From the NCBI RefSeq assembly GCF_963677035.1, contig NZ_OY781472.1:1736001-1800000 (forward strand): DNA of 64,000 nucleotides. Direction: 5' to 3'. This stretch comes from an uncultured Hyphomonas sp. Lineage in GTDB: Bacteria > Pseudomonadota > Alphaproteobacteria > Caulobacterales > Hyphomonadaceae. The notes below the pieces were generated by a model, which worked only from the letters and a program-made list of their open reading frames with translations, searched no databases and was not told the origin of the DNA. Positions within the stretch are counted from its first letter, which is position 1, and each line of letters begins with the position of its first letter. Shown here piece after piece: positions 10,838 through 21,312 of the stretch. Position numbers and translations under genes: made by a program.

Positions 10838-11350
10838 TCAAGTGCGTCCGAAGACGAGCTGCTCCAGCGCGTCCGCACAGTATGTGACTTGTTTCCCTGC
10901 GGTATCGATGGCGGCGTGTCTGTTCGGATTGGGTTCCCACATGCGTGACGACACAGCATCGAATTGAACTGGGGCAAGCCCTTCAATTCCCGTATCGCGG
11001 GTTTGGAGCCGGGTACGGACTTCTTCGATGTCTGAGCAGAGGATTTCGATCTCGACGATATCTGCATCGGTTGCGGCCGCGACATCGCGCCAGCCCTGAC
11101 GAGCCGCTTCGACAGCATTGACCGCATCGGCGATCACGTTTCTGCCCTCACCGAGGTGCTGCGCAGCCAAACGATAGCCTCGCTGGTAGCCGCGTGTGCC
11201 GACATCCAGGTCCGCACCATGCTGATTGCGTAAATCCTGTTCGAAGACGTCGATGCGCAAAAGCGCCGCGCCCATCCGTCCGGCGAGGATTTTGCTCAGC
11301 GTCGATTTTCCGGAGCCCGGCAGGCCTGACATCATGACCAGCCGGGGCAT
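10838..11350 (-). CDS. Small P-loop kinase-like ATPase (AAA_33 / zeta-toxin-like fold)
   Basis: This 170-residue protein begins [17 protein letters not shown], a textbook Walker A loop. An Asp follows the second strand ([10 protein letters not shown]), and late in the chain there is an Arg-rich segment ([11 protein letters not shown]) that fits the lid or LID-arginine region of small nucleotide or sugar kinases. The fold class is clear, but the phosphate acceptor is not. It sits 6 bases after secA and 32 bases before murB on the same strand, so the three are probably co-transcribed. Some members of this fold phosphorylate UDP-GlcNAc (zeta toxins), so a link to the adjacent MurB step is possible but unproven. 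Confidence 0.8.
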   Translation of the reverse strand: MPRLVMMSGLPGSGKSTLSKILAGRMGAALLRIDVFEQDLRNQHGADLDVGTRGYQRGYRLAAQHLGEGRNVIADAVNAVEAARQGWRDVAAATDADIVEIEILCSDIEEVRTRLQTRDTGIEGLAPVQFDAVSSRMWEPNPNRHAAIDTAGKQVTYCADALEQLVFGRT

Positions 11351-11356
11351 GGCAAC

Positions 11357-14140
<2,784 letters not shown>

Positions 14141-14276
14141 ATCAGGCTGCACCAATCAGGTCTGGGGCGAAGAAACTGTGATCCTGACCGTTTGACCGCA
14201 CAGGAATACGCGGGTTCTCCCACCGTGATTACACCAGCCAAACATGCTCGACCGGCGCGCGGGTGAGACTTAAGAA

Positions 14277-14302
14277 CGCCGCATTGGGGTGTCAATGCGG
14301 CG
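14277..14302 (+). promoter_or_regulatory. Perfect 10-bp hairpin in the leader of the PpiC gene
   Basis: CGCCGCATTG (14277-14286) and CAATGCGGCG (14293-14302) pair perfectly around GGGTGT. The hairpin ends 19 bases before the ATG at 14322 and lies between the divergent secA and PpiC genes. There is no following T-run, so a leader stem or a protein-binding palindrome is more likely than a terminator. Confidence 0.4.
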
Positions 14303-14321
14303 CCATCAGACAGCTGGAGTG

Positions 14322-15287
14322 ATGACTGTGTTGAATCTGAAGGCTTTGCGGGTCAGCCCGCGTATCTTGTTTGCCGGTCTGGCGATCTTCATGGCGGCTG
14401 CCTGCAGCGCGCCGCCGGAGGAAGAAGTGCCTGTTCGTGTTGAAGGCGCTACGGCTGCCACGGTCAATGGCGAGAAAATCTATGTCAGCGATGTGGAGCT
14501 GGAAGCGGTTGCCCGGGGGCTCGTCCCGGCCGGGACACGGGTTAAAGCAGGGGACCCGGAATACGACACCGTTCTGAACCAGTTGATCGAACAGAAGCTG
14601 ATGGCGCAGGAAGCGATTCGGCGCGGGCTGGACAAGGATCCGGCCGGGCGCCGGCGGCTGGAAATAGCCAGGGAGCGCATTCTCGGCAATCTTCTGGTCG
14701 AAAACCTCGTCGCCGAGGATGTCACCGAAGACCAGATCGAGGCGATGTATGAAAAGCAGGTCGCCCTGCAGCAGGACGATGACGAGGTGCGCATCTCGCA
14801 CATCCTGGTCGCCACAAAGGAAGAAGCGCAGGCTCTGTTCGACCGGATCCAGGCGGGCGAAAGCTTCGAGAGCCTTGTCAGCGCCAATTCGCTCGACAGT
14901 GCCACGCGCATGGAGCAGGGGGACCTTGGCTATGTTTCGCCGAACGACGAACCGGCACCGTTCCCGCTGGTGATCGCCAATACGGGCGAAGGGGAAGTTG
15001 CCCCGCCATTCGAGTCCGCTGACGGCTGGCACATCCTGAAAGTGAAGGACCGCCGCTCGCGCGCCCCGAAAACACGGGAGGAAATGCGGCCCGACATCGT
15101 CACGTTCCTGACGCTGGAACAGGTCGCCAGGATTGTCCGCCGCCTCAAGGCGGAAGCGCAGATCCAGCAAGGTGAACCGGGGCTCGACGAGGGCGGTTCG
15201 ACGCCTTACAGCCTTCCCGACATGGACACCGGCCCTGACACGCCGGACGACCAGACCGCTCCGGCTTCTGAAGGAACTGAACTTTGA
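14322..15287 (+). CDS. Lipoprotein peptidyl-prolyl isomerase (PpiC/parvulin, SurA-PrsA-like)
   Basis: This is a periplasm-facing folding chaperone. The signal region ends in FMAAAC, a lipobox, so it is probably membrane-anchored. Residues about 45-130 form a SurA-like helical chaperone region (LNQLIEQKLMAQEAIRRGL), followed by one parvulin domain with the hallmark VRISHILVATKEEA, the DLGYVS turn and GWHILKVKDRR. A Pro/Asp-rich tail closes the protein. The start is uncertain between ATG 14322 and GTG 14328, both served by GGAG at 14316. It ends in a TTGA overlap with argJ, and lies divergent to secA, consistent with a role on exported proteins. Confidence 0.88.
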   Translation: MTVLNLKALRVSPRILFAGLAIFMAAACSAPPEEEVPVRVEGATAATVNGEKIYVSDVELEAVARGLVPAGTRVKAGDPEYDTVLNQLIEQKLMAQEAIRRGLDKDPAGRRRLEIARERILGNLLVENLVAEDVTEDQIEAMYEKQVALQQDDDEVRISHILVATKEEAQALFDRIQAGESFESLVSANSLDSATRMEQGDLGYVSPNDEPAPFPLVIANTGEGEVAPPFESADGWHILKVKDRRSRAPKTREEMRPDIVTFLTLEQVARIVRRLKAEAQIQQGEPGLDEGGSTPYSLPDMDTGPDTPDDQTAPASEGTEL

Positions 15288-16531
15288 ATCTGACACCCTC
15301 GCCCTTTGCTGCGCCCTTTCCGAAATTGCCTGACGTGAAAGGCGTGCGCGCCGCGACCGGCTCGCGCGGCTTCTACGCCAAACACGGTGCGACGCGGGAC
15401 GATGTTTTCCTGTTCGCCTTCGACGAAGGCACGACATGCGCTGGTGTCTATACGATTTCGCGAACCGCATCGGCCGATGTGTTGTGGTGCCGGCAGGCGC
15501 TGGAGGTCGGCGGCGGCGCGGCCCGGGCCCTGATTGCCAATTCGGGCAATTCCAATGCTTTCACCGGTCCGAAGGGCCATGAGAAGAACGAGGCAACGCT
15601 GAAAGCCGTCACCGGCGCGTTGGGCGTCGCAAAGGAACACTGCTTCCTGGCCGCGACCGGCGTGATCGGAGAACCGCTGCCCGATCCGAACTATGTCGGC
15701 GCGTTCGTGCCGGATCTGGCGGGCAAGCTCGGGATACCGGACTGGGAAGCCGCCACCCGCGCCTTCATGACCACGGACACGTTTGCCAAAGGTGCTGGCA
15801 CGTCCATGGATATTGGCGGGCATGATGTGAACTTTGCCGGGATCGTCAAAGGGTCCGGCATGATTGCGCCGAACATGGCCACGATGCTGGCCTATGTCTT
15901 CACCGATGCGGCCATCGCCCACGACGTGCTGCAGGAATTGCTCGAAGAGATCACAAACGAGACCTTCAATTCGATCACCGTGGATGGCGACACATCCACC
16001 TCCGACACGCTGATGGTGTTTGCGACCGGCCAGTCCGGTATGGACCCGATCACTTCGAAGGACGACCCGCGCCTCGATTCCGTGGCGATGGCCCTGCATT
16101 CTGTCTGTCTGGAGCTTGCCCAGCTGGTGGTGAAGGACGGGGAAGGGGCGCAGAAATTCGTCACGATCCAGGTCGATGGTGCTGCGTCTTATCTTTCCGC
16201 CAAGATCATTGCCTGCGAGATTGCCAATTCCCCGCTGATCAAGACAGCCATGGCGGCAGGCGACGCGAATTGGGGGCGCATCGTTATGGCGGTCGGCAAG
16301 TCGCTGGAGCCGATCGATGCCAGCAAGCTCGCGATCTGGTTCGATGAGGTTCAGGTCGCGCAGGATGGCGCCCGCAAACCGGACTATAGCGAAGAGGCGG
16401 CGAGCGCCGTGTTTGCCCAGCCGGAATTCACGATCCGTGTGGATGTCGCTGCGGGCGATCATTCGGCCACCGTCTGGACCTGCGATCTGACGCACGGCTA
16501 TGTCGACATCAACGGCGCTTACAGGACATGA
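15284..16531 (+). CDS. argJ: Bifunctional ornithine acetyltransferase / N-acetylglutamate synthase
   Basis: ArgJ moves the acetyl group from N-acetylornithine to glutamate, and in bifunctional forms also uses acetyl-CoA, in arginine synthesis. The 415-residue product contains the self-cleavage site PNMATMLAYVFTDA, with the nucleophile Thr200, and the ATGVIGEPLP oxyanion-hole region. The C-terminus includes MAAGDANWGRIVMAVG and ends in HGYVDINGAYRT, as in the family. It starts at TTG 15284, overlapping the PpiC stop by four bases, with AAGGAA upstream, so translation is likely coupled. Confidence 0.97.
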   Translation: MNLTPSPFAAPFPKLPDVKGVRAATGSRGFYAKHGATRDDVFLFAFDEGTTCAGVYTISRTASADVLWCRQALEVGGGAARALIANSGNSNAFTGPKGHEKNEATLKAVTGALGVAKEHCFLAATGVIGEPLPDPNYVGAFVPDLAGKLGIPDWEAATRAFMTTDTFAKGAGTSMDIGGHDVNFAGIVKGSGMIAPNMATMLAYVFTDAAIAHDVLQELLEEITNETFNSITVDGDTSTSDTLMVFATGQSGMDPITSKDDPRLDSVAMALHSVCLELAQLVVKDGEGAQKFVTIQVDGAASYLSAKIIACEIANSPLIKTAMAAGDANWGRIVMAVGKSLEPIDASKLAIWFDEVQVAQDGARKPDYSEEAASAVFAQPEFTIRVDVAAGDHSATVWTCDLTHGYVDINGAYRT

Positions 16532-16538
16532 GCCTCAG

Positions 16539-16958
16539 ATGAGCCATCGTCTCGTTCTGGTCGTTGCGGCCGCCCTCTATAATGACAAAGGCGAAATCCT
16601 TCTGGCGCAGCGCCCGGAAGGCAAGCAGCTGGCGGGCCTGTGGGAGTTTCCGGGCGGCAAGGTCGAGCCGGGCGAAACGCCAGAGGCCGCGCTGGTGCGC
16701 GAGCTGTATGAGGAGCTGTCGATTACGGTTAAGGAATCGGAACTTCAGCCGCTCACTTTTGCGAGTTTCACTTACCCTGACTTTCATCTTCTCATGCCAC
16801 TCTACAAGTGTCAGGCATGGTCAGACGAAGTATATCCGCGTGAAGGTCAGGCCGTCGCATGGGTTGCTCCGGAAAATCTGGCTGATTACCCGGCCCCTCC
16901 TGCGGATATTCCGCTGTTTGAGGTTCTTTCGGGAGGACACGCGACGGAGGGATCATGA
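16539..16958 (+). CDS. mutT: MutT-type NUDIX hydrolase (8-oxo-dGTP diphosphatase)
   Basis: This is a nucleotide-pool sanitising NUDIX protein of 139 residues. The NUDIX box GGKVEPGETPEAALVREL followed by YEELSI is intact in its catalytic residues, although the usual glycine after EEL is serine. WEFPGGK and AWVAPENLADYPAP near the end match MutT rather than other NUDIX families. The start is ATG 16539, seven bases after the argJ stop. Upstream in-frame codons lie within argJ. Its stop overlaps the following pilin ATG (ATGA). Confidence 0.93.
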   Translation: MSHRLVLVVAAALYNDKGEILLAQRPEGKQLAGLWEFPGGKVEPGETPEAALVRELYEELSITVKESELQPLTFASFTYPDFHLLMPLYKCQAWSDEVYPREGQAVAWVAPENLADYPAPPADIPLFEVLSGGHATEGS

Positions 16959-17131
16959 GATCCGCACGTGAACTTTTTCGGACGTTCCTCGGCGACGAGA
17001 ATGGCGCAACCGCCATCGAATACGCGCTGATTGCCGGCATTATCTGCCTGGCGATTGTTGGCGGGGTGACGGCTGTCGGAACGTCTTCCAATGCCGCTTT
17101 CACCGAGGCGGCGGACGGTTTCCCGGACTGA
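16955..17131 (+). CDS. Flp/Fap-type pilin component
   Basis: This 58-residue protein is too short for usual ORF cut-offs but looks real. It has a strong GGAGGG ribosome site, an ATGA overlap with mutT, and the Flp pilin core GATAIEYALIAG followed by a hydrophobic helix. Flp pilins are processed by a CpaA-type prepilin peptidase between Gly and the hydrophobic part and form Tad pili. No tad/cpa genes are in the window, so this is an orphan pilin copy. The short charged leader REL FRTFLGDENG fits a class III prepilin-like start. Confidence 0.85.
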   Translation: MRSARELFRTFLGDENGATAIEYALIAGIICLAIVGGVTAVGTSSNAAFTEAADGFPD

Positions 17132-17140
17132 TCCTCTGTT

Positions 17141-18043
17141 TTAGTCGCGTTTGGTTTGCTGGCGCACGGCGTCGGCAAGGCTGGCCTTGGCAGAGCCGGG
17201 CCGCAAGGGTTGGGGCTGGCCGGGGGCCGGCGCCCAGCCGGACACGTGAACAATCTCGAAACTTGCCCGCACGCGCCCGTCCGGATCGGCATGGCGTTCG
17301 CGATACAGGCTGAGCGCCCTGTCCAGCACAGCCCTTGGCAGCGGCCGGATCATGCCCGGCGCCAGCGCGTTTTGCTCTCCCATACCTTTCAGGTCTGCCA
17401 GCAGGCGCGCGGGATCGCGGTAGCGCACCACCACACTATCCCTGTCTGCGACGGGGAGGGCGAAGCCCGCCCGCTGCATCAGACTGGCCATGTCCTTCAG
17501 GCCGGGTAGCGGGGACAGGCGCGGGGACACGCCCCCGGACAAATCCGTTTCCGCTTCCATCAGACAATCCCGCAGCTCCGCCAGCGTGCCTGCGCCAAAC
17601 AGGGCGCCGAGGAACAGGCCGTCCGGTTTCAGGCTCTGGCGTAACTGCACCAGCGTGCCTGGCAGGTCGTTCACCCAATGCAGCGACAGGGCCGAGACGA
17701 TGAGGTCGAAACGGTTTTCGGGCAGGGACGGGATCTCCTCGTCCCGTACGTGGGCGTCTGTGCCAGCGGCGCGCGCTGCCTTAACCATGGCTGGCGAGAG
17801 ATCGCTGGCCTCGACAGCACCGGCCCGGCCGGTGCCGGACAGGATGCGGGCCAGCCGCCCGTCATGGCAGCCAAGGTCCAGCGCGCGCTCGAATCGGCGC
17901 GGCGTATCCTGCACGCGATCGGCGATGTCCCTCGACACGCGCTCTTTAAGGAACGCATAGTCATCATAGCGGGGTGCGGCCCGGTCACGGTTTCGCGCAA
18001 CACGGGTACGGTCGAACAGGCGCGGGGGAGCGGCAGGCGTCAT
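17141..18043 (-). CDS. BioC/NDUFAF5-like SAM-dependent methyltransferase
   Basis: This 300-residue class I methyltransferase has the SAM-binding motif ALDLGCHDGRLARIL near residue 80, the acidic post-motif VEASDLSPAMV, and FDLIVSALSLHWVNDLPG as motif IV. This combination is typical of the BioC-like family that includes mitochondrial NDUFAF5. Substrate is unknown; the mitochondrial relative hydroxylates a complex I arginine. ATG 18043 is chosen because upstream in-frame codons lie within comF on the other strand. Its start codon and that of comF overlap on the palindrome CATG, so the two genes are divergent with no gap. Confidence 0.87.
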   Translation of the reverse strand: MTPAAPPRLFDRTRVARNRDRAAPRYDDYAFLKERVSRDIADRVQDTPRRFERALDLGCHDGRLARILSGTGRAGAVEASDLSPAMVKAARAAGTDAHVRDEEIPSLPENRFDLIVSALSLHWVNDLPGTLVQLRQSLKPDGLFLGALFGAGTLAELRDCLMEAETDLSGGVSPRLSPLPGLKDMASLMQRAGFALPVADRDSVVVRYRDPARLLADLKGMGEQNALAPGMIRPLPRAVLDRALSLYRERHADPDGRVRASFEIVHVSGWAPAPGQPQPLRPGSAKASLADAVRQQTKRD

Positions 18044-18812
18044 GGCACGCGATATGGAGCAGCAACAGAGCCGTTCAAAGGGCTTTCTGCGCATTGCCGC
18101 TGATTTCCTGTGGCCGCCCCGCTCGCTGGTCAGCCGCGAGCGCGGCCTCGGCAAGGGGCCGCTCGCCCCGCATGAATTCGGGCAGATCCATTTCCTGAGC
18201 GGTGCCGTCTGCAATCGCTGCGGCGCGCCGTTGGGCGCCGAACTGGACGACGGGGCAACGTGCGCGGTGTGTATCGCCCGTCCGCCGCGCTGGGACCGGG
18301 CGCGTGCGGCATTCGTCTATGAGGCAGCCTCCCGGCGGCTGGTGCTGGACCTTAAACGGTCGGGCCGGCGCGATGGGCTCGGCACGTTTTCCGGCTGGAT
18401 GACCCAGGCTGGCAGGACGCTGCTGGATGAAGCCGACGTGATCGTTCCGGTGCCGCTGCACTATACCCGGCTGGCCAGCCGGGGGTTCAACCAGTCGGCC
18501 TGGCTGGCGGATGCCGTGTCCCGGCGGACCGGGGTCCCGGTCTCGGTCGACGCATTGAAGCGGACCCGCCGCACGCCGACGCAGGGCGGGCGCTCCGCCA
18601 GGGCCCGGCGGCGCAACATGGCCGGTGCGTTCGCGCCTCATCCCGGGCGGGCCGGGCATGTTCAGGGGAAACGCGTTCTTCTGGTCGATGACGTGCTGAC
18701 GACGGGGGCGACGCTCAGCGCGTGCACACGTGCCCTTAAACGGGCAGGGGCGCGGCATGTGGATGTCCTGGTGCTTGCGCGCGTTGTGCGGGAAACAGAC
18801 GTCACCATATAA
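18042..18812 (+). CDS. comF: ComF family phosphoribosyltransferase-like protein
   Basis: This 256-residue protein has an N-terminal zinc ribbon (CNRCGAPL and CAVCIAR) and a C-terminal type I phosphoribosyltransferase domain with the PRPP-binding motif VLLVDDVLTTGATLS. VPVPLHYTRLASRGFNQS is the ComF family signature. ComF proteins are required for DNA uptake in competent bacteria, but the role in alphaproteobacteria is not settled. The neighbours (BioC-like methyltransferase, grxC) are the usual alphaproteobacterial context. The start ATG overlaps the divergent methyltransferase start. Confidence 0.93.
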   Translation: MARDMEQQQSRSKGFLRIAADFLWPPRSLVSRERGLGKGPLAPHEFGQIHFLSGAVCNRCGAPLGAELDDGATCAVCIARPPRWDRARAAFVYEAASRRLVLDLKRSGRRDGLGTFSGWMTQAGRTLLDEADVIVPVPLHYTRLASRGFNQSAWLADAVSRRTGVPVSVDALKRTRRTPTQGGRSARARRRNMAGAFAPHPGRAGHVQGKRVLLVDDVLTTGATLSACTRALKRAGARHVDVLVLARVVRETDVTI

Positions 18813-18841
18813 TTCCTGAAACGGTTCCAAGGAGCTTATTT

Positions 18842-19102
18842 ATGGCGAAAGTCACGATCTATACCCGGGCCTTCTGCCCGTATTGCTCGCGTGCGGTGTC
18901 CCTGCTGAAAGAGAAGCAGGTGGCGTTCGAAGAGATCGATGCCGGCATGAACGCGGAGAAAAAAGCGGAGATGGTCCAGCGCGCCAATGGTGGGCGAACC
19001 TTCCCGCAGATCTTCATCGGCGCGCAGCACATCGGCGGATGCGACGAGATGATGGCGCTGGAACGGGCCGGCAAGCTCGACCCGATGCTGGCACAGCCCT
19101 GA
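18842..19102 (+). CDS. grxC: Glutaredoxin 3
   Basis: This is a cytosolic dithiol glutaredoxin of 86 residues that reduces protein disulfides and glutathione mixed disulfides. The active site CPYC is at residues 12-15, preceded by VTIYTRAF. The cis-proline and glutathione-binding motif RTFPQIFIG and the GGCDEM helix follow. An AAGGAG sits upstream of ATG 18842. It lies 29 bases after comF on the same strand. Confidence 0.97.
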   Translation: MAKVTIYTRAFCPYCSRAVSLLKEKQVAFEEIDAGMNAEKKAEMVQRANGGRTFPQIFIGAQHIGGCDEMMALERAGKLDPMLAQP

Positions 19103-19120
19103 GGCGGGGAGGGCAGACCG

Positions 19121-19561
19121 GTGATCCGCTACGCGCTTCATTGCCAGGCCTGTGACGAGGGGTTCGAAGCCTGGTTCGCCTCGTCTTCGGCTTATGAAAA
19201 ACTGAAAGAAAAGCGCCAGGTACGCTGTACGGCGTGCAATTCCTCCCGCGTGGACAAGCAGATTATGGCGCCAGCGGTGAAATCGGCGAAGAAGAAAGAC
19301 GCTTCAGCCGATCCGGAGAAGATGTTTGCCGCCTTTGCCGAGAAGGCCCGCCAGCATGTGGCCGACAATTTCGACTATGTCGGCGGCGATTTCGCCGAAG
19401 AGGCCCGGTCCATGTTCTATGGCGAAAAGGATGAGCGCCCCATCTGGGGGGAAACGACCGAGGATGAGCGCGAAGCCCTGAAGGAAGAGGGCGTGCCTGC
19501 CGCGCCGCTGCCCGAACCGTTTACGCCGCCCGTGCCCAAGTCAAAGGACCAGTTGAACTGA
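19121..19561 (+). CDS. DUF1178 family zinc-ribbon protein
   Basis: This 146-residue protein starts at GTG 19121 and opens MIRYALHCQACDEGFEAWFASS. It has two Cys-x2-Cys pairs (CQAC and CTAC) likely to bind one metal, and an acidic, proline-rich tail. The opening is characteristic of DUF1178, a family of unknown function frequent next to grxC and a nitrilase in alphaproteobacteria. The nitrilase is absent from this locus. Confidence 0.9.
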   Translation: MIRYALHCQACDEGFEAWFASSSAYEKLKEKRQVRCTACNSSRVDKQIMAPAVKSAKKKDASADPEKMFAAFAEKARQHVADNFDYVGGDFAEEARSMFYGEKDERPIWGETTEDEREALKEEGVPAAPLPEPFTPPVPKSKDQLN

Positions 19562-19601
19562 AAAAGCTGCCATCTGAGGCAATACAGGCACAATCATCCG
19601 C

Positions 19602-19629
19602 TTGACCCTTCGCCTGCCTGCGATAATAC
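19602..19629 (+). promoter_or_regulatory. Sigma-70-type promoter for the cytochrome oxidase subunit IV gene
   Basis: TTGACC at 19602-19607 and TAATAC at 19624-19629 are separated by 16 bases, a strong match to housekeeping -35 and -10 elements. The promoter lies 36 bases upstream of ATG 19665. An inverted repeat (GCCTGCC 19612-19618, GGCAGGC 19630-19636) brackets the -10, which could be an operator or could form a stem at the transcript start. Confidence 0.6.
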
Positions 19630-19664
19630 GGCAGGCAGCAATGATTTCACGGGGAGAGCCCTAA

Positions 19665-19967
19665 ATGGCTGCCAGCGAATACCACCACGGCGAAATGGAC
19701 ATCCACGACCAGCAAGCCACCTGGGATGGATTCATCAAGGGAACCACTTGGGGCAGCGTGATTCTGGCGCTGATGCTCGGACATGCCCTCATGACGATCG
19801 CCCTCGGCCTTCACTGGGCGGTTTCCCTCGGACTGATGACCCTTGTGGGCATCGGGGCGGGCATTGTGCTGGATCTCGGCGGCCGCTGGTATGCAACGCT
19901 GGTAATCCTGCTGTTCACCGGCGTGTTCATTCAGGCCATGATCTGGCTCTTCGGCGTCCTTATCTGA
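19665..19967 (+). CDS. aa3-type cytochrome c oxidase subunit IV (extended form)
   Basis: The N-terminus [20 protein letters not shown] is the alphaproteobacterial aa3 oxidase subunit IV signature, followed by a first membrane helix. Classical members are about 50-70 residues with one helix, but this one has 100 residues and three predicted helices ([52 protein letters not shown]). Ribosome site is GGGGAGAG. The main oxidase subunits are not in this window. Its 3' end overlaps the convergent DksA-like gene by eight bases. Confidence 0.85.
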   Translation: MAASEYHHGEMDIHDQQATWDGFIKGTTWGSVILALMLGHALMTIALGLHWAVSLGLMTLVGIGAGIVLDLGGRWYATLVILLFTGVFIQAMIWLFGVLI

Positions 19968-20217
19968 CGCCGTTTTTACCCATATCGCAGGTTTCGCACA
20001 TCGCCTCGGCCGGGTCGGCCTCGAGGCGTGGTAGCCCTATGCGACCGTCACAGTTCAGGCAGTACCCGTAGCAGCCCTTTTCCATACGGGCGAGCGCGGC
20101 TTCGATCCGTGCCAGCTTCTGCGCATATGTGCGCAGCCGGACGCGCGCAGCCTGTCCGCACGCTTCTGCCGTCAGCCCCAGGCCTGACGGTGCAGGGGGA
20201 GGTACGTTCGATGCCAT
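19960..20217 (-). CDS. Short DksA/TraR-type C4 zinc-finger protein
   Basis: This 85-residue protein ends in a four-cysteine zinc finger, CLNC then 17 residues then CETC, the zf-dskA_traR pattern. A helical stretch ([19 protein letters not shown]) precedes it. At this size it resembles TraR-like DksA relatives that bind the RNA polymerase secondary channel, but the long coiled-coil of true DksA is missing. Possible transcription regulator; target unknown. It converges on the oxidase subunit gene. Confidence 0.8.
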   Translation of the reverse strand: MASNVPPPAPSGLGLTAEACGQAARVRLRTYAQKLARIEAALARMEKGCYGYCLNCDGRIGLPRLEADPAEAMCETCDMGKNGVR

Positions 20218-20334
20218 TCCAAATCATGCTGCGTCGGCTTTAAGGGGTTGGCAAGGCGCACCGGGCCAAACAGTAGGCTGCCATATCGACTCTCGTAAAA
20301 AGCGAGCGATTTTCAGACGGATTCGGAGATACGG

Positions 20335-21312
20335 ATGGCCCAGTCCCCGCTCACCCTGACGGACGTGACCAGGCGTTTCGGCGGCTTCACCGCTGTCCAG
20401 GGCCTGTCGCTGGATGTCCCGGAAGGGCGGATTATCGGCTTTCTGGGCCCGAATGGGGCCGGCAAGTCGACCAGTTTGCGTGTTTCGCTGGGCGTTATCC
20501 CGCCGGACGAGGGCACTGTGCGCCTGTTCGGGGCGCCGCCGGACATCCTGTCGCTGCGCCGGGTCGGCTTCCTGCCGGAGGAGCGCGGCCTCTACAAGAA
20601 AATGACCGCCCGGGAGACGATTGCCTATTTCGCCCGCCTCAAAGGCCTGACTGCCGGGGCAGCGAAAGTCCGCGCAGACGAGCTGATGGAGTCGACCGGG
20701 CTGGGCGAGTTCCGCAACACGCGCGTGTCCAAGCTTTCCAAGGGCATGGCGCAAAAGGTTCAGATCCTTGCGACGCTTGCTCACAAGCCGGACTTCCTGA
20801 TCCTTGACGAGCCCTTCTCCGGGCTCGACCCGGTTAACCAGCAGGTGCTGGAAGATCTGATCCGCGAAGAGCATGCGCGCGGGGCGACGATCCTGTTTTC
20901 CACCCACGTCATGGAGCACGCTGAACGCCTGTGCGACCGGATCGTGATGATGGCACGCGGGCGCAAGGTCTTCGACGGCACGCTGCCGGAGGCATTTGCC
21001 ACGCTGGACAAGGGCGCGAGCCTCGAAGTGGAATCGGGCTTCGACCTGGCCGCCGCGCTCGCTCCGAAAGGCTTCGAAGCCCAGCGTGCTGCAGACAGGG
21101 GCCATGGCGATGCCTGGCGGATCGCCCTGCCGAAAGGCGTTGGCCCGCAGGATGCGCTGCGGGCGGCGATTGAGGCCGGGGCGCCGATCACCGGTTTCGC
21201 GCCGGACGAGGCCCGCTTGCGCGATGTGTTCGTCTCGCTGGTCGGGGAGGCAGACGCGGCCGCGCTGCATGATCCGCTGGCGGAACAGACAGGGGGCATG
21301 CTGGCAGAATGA
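20335..21312 (+). CDS. ABC transporter ATP-binding protein (NatA-like)
   Basis: This 325-residue ATPase energises the adjacent permease. Walker A GPNGAGKST is near residue 41, the signature LSKGMAQKVQ near 142, and Walker B LILDEPFSGLDP with an H-loop (FSTHVMEHAE) follow. A C-terminal extension resembling the DUF4162 regulatory tail of exporter ATPases is present. FLPEERGLYKKMTARET is typical of the NatA (sodium efflux) branch, although the real substrate cannot be read from sequence. A GGAG site precedes ATG 20335, and the gene overlaps the permease by ATGA. Confidence 0.92.
   Translation: MAQSPLTLTDVTRRFGGFTAVQGLSLDVPEGRIIGFLGPNGAGKSTSLRVSLGVIPPDEGTVRLFGAPPDILSLRRVGFLPEERGLYKKMTARETIAYFARLKGLTAGAAKVRADELMESTGLGEFRNTRVSKLSKGMAQKVQILATLAHKPDFLILDEPFSGLDPVNQQVLEDLIREEHARGATILFSTHVMEHAERLCDRIVMMARGRKVFDGTLPEAFATLDKGASLEVESGFDLAAALAPKGFEAQRAADRGHGDAWRIALPKGVGPQDALRAAIEAGAPITGFAPDEARLRDVFVSLVGEADAAALHDPLAEQTGGMLAE

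Noticed and set aside
15206..16495. Minus-strand frame over argJ
   Set aside because: ArgJ motifs on the plus strand account for the sequence.
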